In this document: positions 25,041 to 36,900 of the stretch, piece by piece | Layout of the letters: every line of letters starts with the position of its first letter | Position numbering within the stretch: position 1 is the first letter of the stretch | Assembly (NCBI RefSeq): GCF_002105155.1 | Contig: NW_019029013.1 | Location: 310,001 to 374,000 of the forward strand | Direction: 5' to 3' | Source of the DNA: Lobosporangium transversale | Taxonomy: Eukaryota > Mortierellomycota > Mortierellomycetes > Mortierellales > Mortierellaceae | Length of the DNA: 64,000 nt | Notes under the pieces: generated by a model | What the model was told of the DNA's origin: nothing | Databases searched by the model: none | Seen by the model: only the letters and a program-made list of their open reading frames with translations | Position numbers and translations under genes: made by a program

Positions 25041-26920
25041 TTTTATCAGTCTCATTTCTTACAGGTTTAGAGGCTCCAAAAAAACCCCCAAAAATTTTTA
25101 GACAACTTACTCGGTTGAGGCTAGCTTCAACTAAACCTCGTACCATGCCTGCTGCGCCGCTAGAGAAGTGCTCTGGGGAATAGTCCTCTGGCTGAATGAT
25201 GACGCCATCCAGACTCTGATTACTTGCACGGCGATCAACATCGCTACTTGACCCCCTGTACTGCTGCTGCTGTTGCTGTTGCTGGCTGAAAGCATCCGCT
25301 AACAGGGGCTCAGAAGAGATTGCATTGGCAAGAACAGGCTCGGCATGCAGAGCTTCTTCCTCCTCAGGAAACATGGTGTCGATGCAATCATCGCAAGCTC
25401 TACCAACCTTTTCAGAATTTCCGCTTCTGATCAAGATATTCTATAATAGTTCAAAAAAATAAAAATAAAAAATTAACATATTGTCCCAAAGTACAACTTT
25501 CTTAGAAGTAACAAGTAATTAAAAATAAAATAAAAGCCCTTGGAAGCTTCAAGACACTTACTCGAGAAGAACACGAGTGGCAAACAACTTTCCCACATGC
25601 GCGGCAGTGATGCTTACGCCTGAAGAGCGTACCAAATTCTTCGGAACAAATCATACAACGTGTTGCAGAGTGGTCCGGAACCCAAACGGGCGCATTGTAA
25701 TTCTCTACAACTCTTAATGGTGGCTGTGTCTTTTGGGCTAATGGTGAGGTGACCCCTAGCCCTGTGGAAGGCTCCATAGGAGACTGGTATCCATTGCCAT
25801 CTGCAAGAGCTCCATTCGATGCAGAAGCAGCAGCAAATTCAGGATCGATGCCCACAGGACTACCTAAAGGGGCATTAGAACGTGAAAAATCATTACCACT
25901 AAATGGACTAGGTGACCACAATCCAGTCTCACGTCGCAACAATCCAACGCCAAAGCTTGTCGCTGCAGTGGCCGCAGCACTGATACTTTGCATGGGTGTG
26001 ATGGAGATCTTGAGTGTCCTCTTAGCGGACAAGAAGTCTTGCGTGGCTTTTCGAATAGCATCCATCCACTCTTCTTTCTCCTTGAGAGTGTCCACATAGA
26101 CTTGTGAGGATTTTTCGGAACTGATGATCTGGAATGCATTCTTGGTTGGGTCTGGATCCTCTGCCCCAATGACTGTACAATTCTCGAGCCCAACTTTACG
26201 ATGGAACGTTAGAGTGTCGTCCAGCAACGGATTCAGGCTAGGGCTTGTCCAAAGGATACAATCCGAGAGCAAGATGAGCACTCGAACCTGAACGTTCCGA
26301 CGACAGACCTTCCAGACACTCCCATGCTTCAACAATGTGCGACCGGGGGTGACAAGTTGTTCAGACATCCCCGCAATCTTGGACTGGAGCTCCACCATCT
26401 TGAGGAACATTTCGTGTTGTCGAGTCGTCTCGTTAACTGCGATTGCCGTTTGCGCCATCGATTCAAATGCTGTTTGCAGTTTTCGATGATCAGGATGATC
26501 TTCGGGAGTATGACGCAACAGTCCTTCCAATAGCATCTTGTATCGAGGGATCCTTTGAACTGGTAGCATTAAATAGGCCTGGAAATCCAGGTTTTTGCAT
26601 TCGGGCCTTTTTTCGGTATTCTGTATTTATGAAAAGAAAAGAATCAAGGTTGGAAGTGTCAATGAAGGACTGCGTATACATGTATTACTAAAAGAAACAA
26701 AAGCATAATCAATGATAAAGGCCAATGTCTACCTTGAGGAACTCTGTGAGACGCTCATTGCGATTCATACAGTCATTGATATGAGTGAGAGCAGATGCAA
26801 AGGTCTTGACATAATTTGAATACATTTTCAAGAAAGGAGCCTGGGAAAGCAAAACCAAGAGAAAAAGGGTTTAGAATCCATAATTGAAAAAATAAAGCAT
26901 GAAGGCTCATCAACTACATC

Positions 26921-26952
<32 letters not shown>

Positions 26953-28997
26953 TTGAGCGAGCTTACGATTTCAATAAAGATATCGCCAATACACCAGTCA
27001 GCATCAAGAACCAGTAGCTCCTCTTGTTCTCCATTTTGACCCTGGACAGTAACTAAGACCTGATTCGGCTTGGTTTTACTTTCTGAAGACCCTTTTCGTC
27101 CTCCTTCTCCTCCTTGGCTAAGTTGGCGGTCTTCATTTACATCGTTCCGAGTGTTTTGGTCCGTTTCATCTTCGCTCTCCCAGCCTGTCGATAGAGTGTC
27201 ACCACATATCCGGGTTTCAAGCTGTGTCAGTAACAAAGTGTTGATCTGCAGGATCTCTGAAAAGTTGGAAAAAATCTCATTCACAGACTTCTTGGAAAGT
27301 AAAGGTGAAAGAGTCGAATTAGAACCCACAGTTGAGGACGCATAATAAAGTCCACTGCTAGTCGATGACATTGTATTCATGCTCGATCCTGCTCCAGCTG
27401 CCAGTCCATTCGTAGGCCCATTATTCAAGCTAAGGCTCGATGTCGTATGCATGCCATATAAATTATTCGTAGTCGCATAGGGCGCATTCAAAGGCTCGTG
27501 GAACAACGTCTGCAGAATAATCAATCCGTCTACATACGAACGTTCTGTTCTGAGTATCTCCAGAATAATCTTTTGCCGTTCCAGTGTCAAAGTCTTACTC
27601 GTGAGGACGGTGTTTGATGACAAAGACGACTTTGGCAAAGATCCTTTTGACATAAAAGTGTTAGATGGTGAAGCTGAGTTAACGGAGGATGTCATTGAGG
27701 ACCGTCGCAGAGCAAGGGGCGACTTTGTGTTCTTCACAGCCTTGGGAAGGGGTGGAGGCGGAGACGTTAAGCCTGAAGGATCTGAAGGTGTTGACGCGAG
27801 ATCCAAGAGATTTAAATTAGGATTATTGGAAGAGGCCAGGGATAAGTCTGGATGCGAGGCATTTGGCGTCATGGTGTAAAATGTACTGCTGGAGCTCTGG
27901 CGAGTATGTGCTGTGGGGCGGTATGAGTATGGGTTGTTATCCAAGTTTGTAGTTGAAGACGCATTAGATGCATTGTATTGGAAACTGCTCCTCTCTTCAC
28001 CCATACCACTGGACCCACCATCAAAATCGTTCTGCTGTGCCTCAGGCTCTGCAACATCTGGCAAGTCATATAAACGCCATCCAGGTTTTGGAAGAGGCAT
28101 TGATGCATGTCGGTTAGCCTTTTCGAGATTGGGACGCTTAACAAGATCGCTGTTATGCGAGGGATCGACACCTTCAGCAAAAGCCGAAGTAGAAGGGAGA
28201 GAGGATGATAATGAATCGCCTGTGATAGTGTTATTATTGGCTAGATACCCCTCAATTGTATAAAGAGGAGGTGTGGCGTGCATAACAATATGGCGAGGAT
28301 AGCTATTATTATTACTAGTAGTAGTATTATTATTGGAAGTGGTGGTCGTGTGAGAGATAGATGATGCAATAGGGGACTGAGATGGGCGCGAGGAAGTGGA
28401 TAGATCAGACGACGTTTGTATAGATGCCAATGAAGAAATTGATGTCGATGTCGTATCTGTCACAGGGATGGTGTGAGGCTGTAGACTGAGCCGTGTGCGT
28501 CTTGGCGACGCTGGGGTAGGTAAACCTGATAGATGCCCATCCAGAAGGTTAGGGGCAGATCCACTTGGGTTGAGCATCATCTTGCTGAGCCGATCGATCT
28601 TGGTTAGCCTTGAGCGTGCACTCCCACTGAAATTCCTTCGCTCTTTATGGTTCAACACGACACTCGGCGGAGAGTTCTGTGCTGTTGTCGACGAGGTCAA
28701 TGTTTCAGTGCGTGGGCGCTGGTTGAGCGTCATGACTGAGGTTGTCTCTGGTAATGCAGTGGAAGGTGATGCTCTGTTGGTAGGGAAAAGCCATGATTGA
28801 CGGATTGAAGGAGAGTGGTTTGCTCTCCCTCCGAGGCCTTTGTAGGGTCGGAGGCGCTGGTGGATGTTATAGGACTGAGTACTGTTTGTTTGTACTGGAG
28901 GTGGATGAGATGGAGATATAAAATGAGGGTGTTCAGGAGCCGGAGCTGTAATGACATCAGGGCCGACATGAGGCTCGGTCACGGCACTACTCTGCAT
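24023..28997 (-). CDS. RhoGEF with DH, PH and two FYVE-type fingers
   Basis: Six minus-strand exons, all phase 0, give 1466 aa: 28997-26967, 26840-26733, 26620-25562, 25440-25111, 24997-24803 and 24700-24023. A ~465-aa Ser/Pro/Thr-rich N terminus precedes a DH domain (about 470-790) with ILEILRTERSYVDGL and YLMLPVQRIPRY. A PH domain follows (about 800-905). FYVE 1 (about 1030-1095) is complete: four CxxC pairs and the basic RRKHHCRACG motif. A second FYVE-type set (about 1226-1382) has CGLC, CSQC, CSDC and, after a ~120-residue Ser/Gly-rich insert, CDPC. The architecture resembles FGD-family exchange factors for Rho/Cdc42 GTPases on PI3P membranes (inference). Exon 5 may begin at 24997 or 6 nt later. 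The DH domain is interrupted by a Ser/Asn-rich insert at about 505-560. Confidence 0.86.
25009..25037. repeat. Poly-T/poly-A run at an intron 3' end
   Basis: On the + strand about 9 T are followed by 29 A. In transcript sense this is a long T tract then an A tract directly before the acceptor of exon 5, so the splice acceptor lies in an unusual A-rich context. Confidence 0.8.
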
Positions 28998-31810
28998 GAT
29001 CCAAAGAGGGAAGGGATCAACAATGGGTAGTCTGTGCGCAAAATGATTAACTGATTACTAGTAGGGACAAAAAAAAAATGGGCACAATAAGCGAAGTGAT
29101 AGAAGTAAAAAGAGCTGGGTAGATGTGAAATTGATATGGCAGGAAGAGCAGGAAGAGACAAAAATCCGCGTTTGTGTAGCAATCAAGAACTGAGGTAATG
29201 TGGAACGATAGGATAAGCGTAGGTGCAGAAAAAACAAAATAACAATAATAAAAAAAGCGTTCTTACACCTTTCGTAGGCAGCAAATATGAAGTCAAATAA
29301 ACTGGATAAAATGTTTGTTCAGGGAGAGAGGGCAAAGTGGAAAGTGAAAAACAGGAATGAGTGTAGCAATGGTGAATGAGCCAATGAGGTAATAAATGAG
29401 GGCAGTTTCAAGGGTGCGGTGAGAGGGTTGGAGGGTTAGAGAAGTAAGGGTTGATGATATAACGGCTGCGACGTTGTGAGCAATTGATAAAAATGGGTGA
29501 AGTGGTAAGTAGAAGCAAGGAGGTGATTGTGTTCGTTGTAGTAAATAGTAAATGTTCAAAGAGGAAGAGACACAAGCAAACAGTTCTGTTTAGGACAGGT
29601 ATCATGCGAATCAATAAAAGTGAAAGTGAGCAGAAAAGAGAAAAGGAAAGAGGAAAAGAGAAGAAAGAAGAGAAGAGAAAAGGACAATAACAAAATGAAG
29701 AAAATGTTGATTGCAATGCAACCCTTTTTTTTTCCTTATGACCTTCGCCATGCCATGCGCTGGATACTGCGTAATGTAATAGTGGCATACATTATCATAG
29801 TCAGTTGGTCTCTTGATCACAAAATTCTATTCCTCCACGCTCTTTTATTAGTACTTTTGTATATTGTCCTTCTACTCTCAATGATTCTTGGATCTTTTCT
29901 TCGCTACTCAGCAGAGCATGCTGCAAATTCGATCGGGAATGGACAGTTTTTATAACATCATTACCAGTATACATTCTACACCCCTATTCATCGTGAACGA
30001 AAAGCAACTGAGCAAGAGCGACAATGACAGTGTGTGTTGTCCGTCTGTCAGTAATGCAACAAGCACGTTTGATCAGGCGGTGCGACCAAAAGGGGCTCAC
30101 TGGTTGACTGGCTGACTGACGTGGTATGAATAAATTTTAGCCATTGTGTGCCTGAACCTGACAAAGCACCACTGAATGACTCTCCTATTGAAAAAAAAAA
30201 AAAAAAAAAAAAAAAGAAAAGCAAGCATGACCAGCTTGATCACGGAATGGCCCTGTTAGATACATGAAGCCAAGCAGACGGATCATGTTGTTTCGAAAAA
30301 GGGAAATGGAAAATATTCTATCCCACTTACCCCCACCCATATAATCCCATAGGGGTCATCTTCTATGACCACACATGAACTCTGTTTATAAGGAGAGACA
30401 TAAACAGGGGGTTACTATGCTGCACCCTGTGCACAAAATCAAAATCATAGTCTTTTTTTGGCCCACTCATCATTCAGGGGTTATAAAAACCAAAATTGAC
30501 ATGTTTGTACACTAATTGCAGCCGGCGTTTGCTGTTGACCCTTTTGGTCCGGATGTAAATATGGGACGGACAATAAAATAAGCAAAGCAATGACGAAAAC
30601 CGTGGATCATCATTGACATCTCCAAAAGGAACAAAAAAAGCCGTTACTGTGTCCCTTTTTTTTCACATCAATATCAGAAAGAGGAGGGGAGTGTTCGAAT
30701 TCAAATAATCTCCCTTTATTGCGTAAAAAAAACCGATAAATATATGGCGATGAAAAGAAAAGGATAAATAAATAAGTATCAATTAGCATATCTATACCAT
30801 GATTCCTGCTTCCCCTCAATATCGAGCACTTTTGGCTACTCTAAAACGACAATCAGTCCAACTCTCCTTCTAGTCTATTCTCGCCAATGTAAACACTGAA
30901 ATGCGCATGGAGAATATTCTCTCCTCCAAAAAATATATATATATATATAAAAGGAGCGTCTTGCATCAATATAGCATGCCACGTTTAACTCCTGGTCACT
31001 CAGGTGCATCTAAACACTGTAACCTCAAGAGATGTTTTTTTTTTTTAACTCGAACTTGAGGTAAACGTAAATCAAGTTTGCCACGTGGCTGTAATACAAT
31101 AATACGTGATCTAATAATTGCGTCCTTGATATCTTTCTAGTCTCAGTAACAGCATACATTACGGCGGTGATTCAAGGCGACTCTGAGATCGGCCCCACAC
31201 TGCCCATCTTACAACGATAACTTCCTGACGGAATGTTCCCTCTACGTAGTTGTTTTTAGAGGCTTACAAAAAAAAGTTCTTCCATGTTTTAACTCTTTTG
31301 GTGCATTTATGCCCAACATTCATTTAGTATTTTGACATCAGTATCACAATGAAAGGTCTTTAAGATCATCTCCAAAAAGATCGCGACCTTCAGGTTCGAT
31401 TAAATGACACCAGTGCAACATTTTTTGAAGCCTTCACAGTGATTTGAGCTTTAGCAGCTCTAATATACATATATATGTATAAAAAAGAAATAGAAATAGG
31501 CAACAGAAGTTGAAGGTTCTTGTTCAAACACTACACCTCGACACCAACTTCCTAAACTTACTTGAAAATCAGCAAAACGCATATTTCCTCAAACATCCTA
31601 ACAGCGAGTTTTTTTAATTATCAACTTCTGAGGAGTGTGAGTAATTGATTGAATGTGGCCGAACTGATAAACCATGTCAACCCAACCATTTATTCATCAG
31701 AAGGTTGAACAATAAAAGAATCAAGGATTCTCCCATAGAAATAAGAGTGATTACATGCCAGCCGTACAAAATTCTCTTGCCGAGGAGGATCAGCAAAAGT
31801 ATAGAACATG
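28998..31810. other. Intergenic, 2.8 kb
   Basis: This is probably promoter and leader of the RhoGEF gene at its left end. A purine-rich block (29620-29700) generates spurious open frames. An A run occupies 30191-30215, and TATATA occurs near 30933-30949. No coding exon with a recognisable domain and no RNA gene is seen before the tRNA. Confidence 0.5.
31795..31798 (-). terminator. Pol III T4 terminator of tRNA-Thr
   Basis: AAAA on the + strand reads as TTTT 13 nt past the 3' end of the minus-strand tRNA. Confidence 0.55.
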
Positions 31811-31882
31811 TGCCCACTGCAGGGATCGAACCTGCTACCTTTTGCTTACTAGGCAAACGCTCTACCAATGAGCTAAGCGGGC
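31811..31882 (-). tRNA. tRNA-Thr (AGU anticodon)
   Basis: On the minus strand the 7-bp acceptor stem pairs GCCCGCT with AGTGGGC (one G-T). The D stem is GCTC/GAGC. The anticodon stem TTTGC/GCAAA encloses the loop CTAGTAA, whose positions 34-36 read AGT. The T arm is GCAGG-TTCGATC-CCTGC. No intron and no encoded CCA. The gene is 72 nt with discriminator A. It lies immediately beside the 5' side of the LINE block. Confidence 0.95.
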
Positions 31883-32178
31883 TTGTTATTTCGGCTTCTT
31901 TTAATTGAATTCATAAAACTTACTTACAACTTCACGTGACTAATATACGCGCATCACGTGCTATGAATGTTAACAGAAAAAATTGAAGTTGAACAGAAAC
32001 TATGGTCTGTGCGAGACATTTACCATGGAGTGAGGACGCACAACAGACTAAGTAAAGAACTCTTAAACTCTTCTCCGATCCATCAAGTCGGACGCTACAT
32101 TAACACTGCCCCTCTCTTAACACCCCTTACACACCCTACGTTAGCGCACAAGAGTGCAAAAGTATTTATCAACCCAAG

Positions 32179-33743
32179 ATGTCTGGGGCTGAAAAAATTC
32201 AACTCCATCATCGACAAGATGATGGAGAATCAAGCAGAATGAACAATTTCAAAAAACAAAAACTTCCCCTTGACGGCCAAGACGCGCAAAAACCAAGCCA
32301 AAGTATTGGGGCCACCACCCCAATTGCAATGAATTCCACTCAACGCTGTTCTTATAATCCCAAAAAGGGACTAAAACAAATGCAAGTTGATCAAGAGCGC
32401 GCTGCTACCGAGACAGCAATTGACGAAGACGACGAAGAAATGGATGACGAAACAGAGTGGATCGAAGTTCAGAGAACTAAGGAAAGGTTTTTCGTGGCCA
32501 CGGCTCCTGTGGATCTGATCTATGGCGACACCTGCGCTATGAAAAGAGATGAACTCCAGCAGATCCTCATTCACCAAGGCATCCACTGCACGGAGGGACC
32601 AACCCGTATCAAGAATAAGGACGGACAAAAAGTTTTTCGCGTCGCCGTTGAAACGCTGGGTGACCTAGAGAACCTGCTGGAACTCACTCACCATAAAGAA
32701 GACGAAGAAAACGGAACATCTTCGGAGCAGCCTATCTTCACCAGAGTCGATCAGGACCAACGCATCACAGAACAGGATAGATCAGTTGAAATTTACGGTC
32801 TTCATCCCAGGACTGATGATTTCAGGATCAAATCAGCGATGGCTCAGTTTGGCGAAGTGGAAAAAATTGTAACTCGTCCATGCAAAAATGGTATCAAAAT
32901 TGTGGCAAGAGTTCTCTTTAGACAAGAGGAGAGTGTAAAGAAAATCCAAGCGGAAAAGAAAAAGTGGGTTTTCGTTGTAGAGATCTTGCTCGTTTAAGTA
33001 CAATTGGAAAGGAGAAAGTAGTGTGGGAACTGCGTTATGTCGCAAAGCTGTCTCAACTCCCTATGGGAACAACGCCTTTGGACTTGAAAGAGATCCTGGG
33101 CGAAAATAAGGCTGAGTTTTTAATTATCCCAAGGATTTTCTCGAAAGAGGGTAAATACACAAAGACTTTACGTGAAGCATTCGTTTATTTCTCATCAGAA
33201 GCAGACATGGTTAGCTGCATGGAGATTCCCATTAAAGTAGGTGGGAAAGAAACTATGTGGGGAGATAAAGAAGACAAAAGATGTAGAGAGTGCGGTGAAC
33301 TAGGCCATATTCAAAGGGTGTGCACAATTTACATTGAAAGAATGAAGACTAAGGCCCACATCCAGGCAGTGAAAGAGTACCAAAGAGGTGGAGCGCTTAA
33401 GGTCACGGCTAACCGTACATTTGCACAGATCATTGGAAGTAGCAGCCAAAATGGAGAACAGACACAGAGACAAAGCGAATTGCAAAATGGACCGCAAAGT
33501 GGACTGCAGAATGGACAAAACAGCGGACCACAACAAAATAAGCAACAACAGCCTGGACAGCAGCATAATGGACAAAATAAAGCTATGCAAAATGTATTGG
33601 AAAAGAAAATTGGACAACTTCAAGAGACTATCGTTAGAATGCAACAGGAGCAATTACAGCTTGCGCAGACCAATCAGATGTTGATGTCTATAGTGATTCA
33701 AATACTCTCAAAGAATATGGGCATCACTGTCCCTAAGGAATAG
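32179..33743 (+). pseudogene. LINE ORF1 (gag-like, RRM and zinc knuckle), frameshifted
   Basis: The first part, 32179-32997, encodes 272 aa with an acidic stretch and an RRM-like fold (VEIYGLHPRTDDF, then FGEVEKIVTRP). The second part continues one frame back from about 32964 to 33743. It has one CCHC knuckle, CRECGELGHIQRVC, and a Gln-rich tail with a terminal coiled-coil-like segment. The two parts overlap at a TTTT run near 32975, where a lost nucleotide would explain the break. Together they would make roughly 520 aa. ORF1 proteins of this type bind the element RNA as a ribonucleoprotein. The alternative of programmed frameshifting cannot be excluded. Confidence 0.72.
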
Positions 33744-33962
33744 CTAATGGCAGTCGGTCTGAGCGCAGACACAAGTCGCAGCGCGATGAAGTCAAAGAAA
33801 GGCCAGAACTCCAGTGGACTAGCTATCCCAGACACGAACGAGACTTTGGCCGCTATTATGGCGCTAATGGGCCCACCCAGGGCTGCTGAAAAAACAGTAC
33901 CATTGCCATCAAAGCCTGTAGTGATAATTGGACAATCCTCAAAACCTTCCTTAAATGAGTAA
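33744..33962 (+). other. In-frame extension or small ORF between ORF1 and ORF2
   Basis: After the TAG ending ORF1 (33741-33743) the same frame stays open for 72 codons, with an ATG at 33747. It encodes a 71-aa peptide rich in Pro, Ser and Lys. It ends at TAA 33960-33962, which overlaps the ORF2 start in the string ATGAGTAA (33955-33962). It could be a stop-readthrough tail of ORF1 or a short ORF that couples translation to ORF2. It has no recognised domain. Confidence 0.5.
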
Positions 33963-36900
33963 TACGTCTAACATAGTAACATGTAGGACAGTAAATAGAG
34001 ATGGAAAGAATGATGGATTGAAGTTAGGAACCTTCAATACACAGGGAATTTTAACAGCTGGAAAATTGGAAACACTTTGTCATTGGGGAGAGTCAGAAGA
34101 GTATGATGTTATTGCGTTACAAGAGACAAATATGAATCATGGTGCGAAAATAGCAGCAGACTATATAAAACAAGAAAGTTATAAATTTTGGTGGTTAACA
34201 GGTGAGGAAGGGAAAACGCGAGGTACGGGAGTCGGCCTCATTATCCACAAGTGGCTATGGGTACATGCTGGGAGAATATCCTCATGTGGAAGCAGAGGGC
34301 AGTCTAGAGATTTTAATTTCAAAGGACAATTAAAGCTTCGGGTGATTAATTGTTATGTACCCAGTGAAGATAGAACGAATCGTGAAAAGGAAAAGCAGCG
34401 CAGAGAATTAAGCGAGTGGCTCAAAGGAGAATGTATTAGTGCAAGAGCAGAACGCAGGGAGGTAATTGTTATGGGAGATTTCAATGGGGTATGCAATCCC
34501 AGGATTGACAGAAAAAACTGCACAAGGACCAGCACCAATCCAGAAACCGATATCCTAAAATGGCTACAAACAGAGCAATTCTACGACACCTACAGGGCGT
34601 TACACCCAACAACACAAGACTTTACATGCCAAGGTGTCAGCCGAATTGACATGATCTTTACAGATAGCTTGTTGGTGGGCAAGCTTGTGTATGTTGATCA
34701 CAGTTCGGTTGATGGAGTCTCGTCGGACCATAAAATGGTGACGGCCAATATCACAATCCAAGCACTCATCCACAAGGCAGATCCTCTTAAGTACAAGAAA
34801 CCCAAAGGCTTCCGCTTTCAATTTCGAGACATTAACAAGACACAGTGGGATGATTTTGAAAATGCCTTAAACATGGCTCTCGACGATCAGGAGAAAATGA
34901 GGAATCTTGGACTCAAATATGAGAACCAAAATGAAGGCAGAATAACTCCGGAAGAATTAGAGAAGGTAAAGGTGGAACAAGCGTGGCGCTGGTACTCAAA
35001 AACAGTGCTTCGCTGTGCAAAAGCGACCCTACCAGGTAAAACAGTAGGTAGATCAGGGGTGAAACCTCAAGCAGAACTCTCGATCTTACACTTAGTGCGG
35101 GACCTAAGCAAGATCAAGCAAGCAACGGTGGCAATTAGACGGAGAAGACGAACCGATCTAGAGGATAGTGCAAGAGAATATCTAGAGGCGGAGCGGATCA
35201 AATTCAACAACCACGCGAAATGGATGAGGGAAGAAACGGAAAGAGGAATGGAGGATCTAGGCGAGGTGCCTGGGTGGAACGCAGATGAAGAAGAATGGGA
35301 GACATGGAGCAAGGGTATCAAGAAAAGATGGGTACAGGCAATATCGGAGATGCAGACAGAGAGGCGTTTAGAAAAAGCATCGAAGATGACAGAGTGGATT
35401 GAACAGAGATGCGGACAGCTGCTTACGGCGACAGGTCGGATGATTGATAAGTTGTTAGGTAGAGGACATGGAAGAGTCATACTGGACAGGATTCAAGTAC
35501 AGGAGGACGGTGACACTTTCAACATTCTTGAGCCAGAAGGTATTAAAAGGCACGTCAGAGAATGGTTTCAAAAGTGGCACGGTCCCAGGCCTGCAAAACC
35601 TCTGGAACAAGGAACACGCTGGGAAAGACAATACGCACCACACGAAAGGATCAAGGAAGAATGGTATGATGGGCTCATGAGCCCACCTTCATGGGAGGAA
35701 TTTATGGTAGTGATCCAAGAGACACCAAAGAACAAAGCACCAGGAGTATCAGGCACCACGAACGATTTATTTCAACATCAAGGCCAAGTCGGACATAACA
35801 TTCTTTTCCAGATTGTTGGTGCCACAATAGTCCAAGAAACAATACCAAAGGATTGGAAAACTGGACTATTGTATTGCATCCCAAAGGCAGCAGAATGGTC
35901 AGGAAGCATGGCGGAAGTCAGGCCGATTGCGCTTCTAGAACATGCAAGAAAAATCATGTTCACAGTTCTAACCAATAGACTTAGTGAAATGATGCGGCGT
36001 CATAACATCTTGCGGGGGCCTAACTTTTCTGTCTTAAAAGGAACGACGACAAAGGACCCAATTCATATCCTCCAAGCAGCAATGGAAGATGCTAGAGAGT
36101 TTCGCAAGGAGCAATGGATAGTGTTCCAAGATATGAAAAGGTGTTTTGATTCGGTCAATTGTGCTTCCGATGGTATGTTGTCCAGAGGGCTACGTCGCTT
36201 ACGAGTTCCAGAGGCATTTATCAGGTTGTGTGAGAACATCGCTGTTACCAAGGTCAATAGAGTTATTACAGAATACGGGCTTACGAAAGAGTACCGCCCA
36301 GAATGCGGTCTGGATCAAGGAGGCGTAGAGTGCCCTTTACTCTGGCGAATAGCTTATGATCCACTACTATGTGAAGTTATGGACCACATGAAGGGATACA
36401 GAATAGAGGGCCCTCCAGATACACCTCAGCTCGCATGTCTGGCTTTTGTGGACGACACGACATGGATATCTGACTCCAAGCAACATGTACAGGATATACT
36501 AGATGTCGCCACGTCCTTTTTTGTTCTTAACGGGGTCGAAATCAATGCGAAAAAGACGCAGGTGCTAACACTAAACAGCAAGCTCAACGATAACAATAAT
36601 CTCCATTTTGGTACACCGGCAGAAGAAATCCGCCCGCTGGGCAAAGATGACCCTGTCCGGATACTAGGTGTCTGGGTAACAGCCAGAGGGTCGGTGAAGA
36701 CAACAGAGAACATTGTAGAAAGAGAAGTCACGTCAATGTGTAGTATTCTCTCCTCAAAAGCAGTAACCGACAAACAGACAGCATATCTCATCAATAACGT
36801 CCTCATACCCAAGGTGCTTTATAGGATTTCGGCACAGATACTTCCCCCTTCTTTTGTGAGACGAATGACAGGTAAGTATATGAAGCTATGTAAGAGCAAA

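Noticed and set aside
29408-29955. Long purine-rich frames upstream of the RhoGEF gene
   Set aside because: Low-complexity Lys/Glu/Arg or Phe/Leu/Ser translations on both strands of a GA-rich block.
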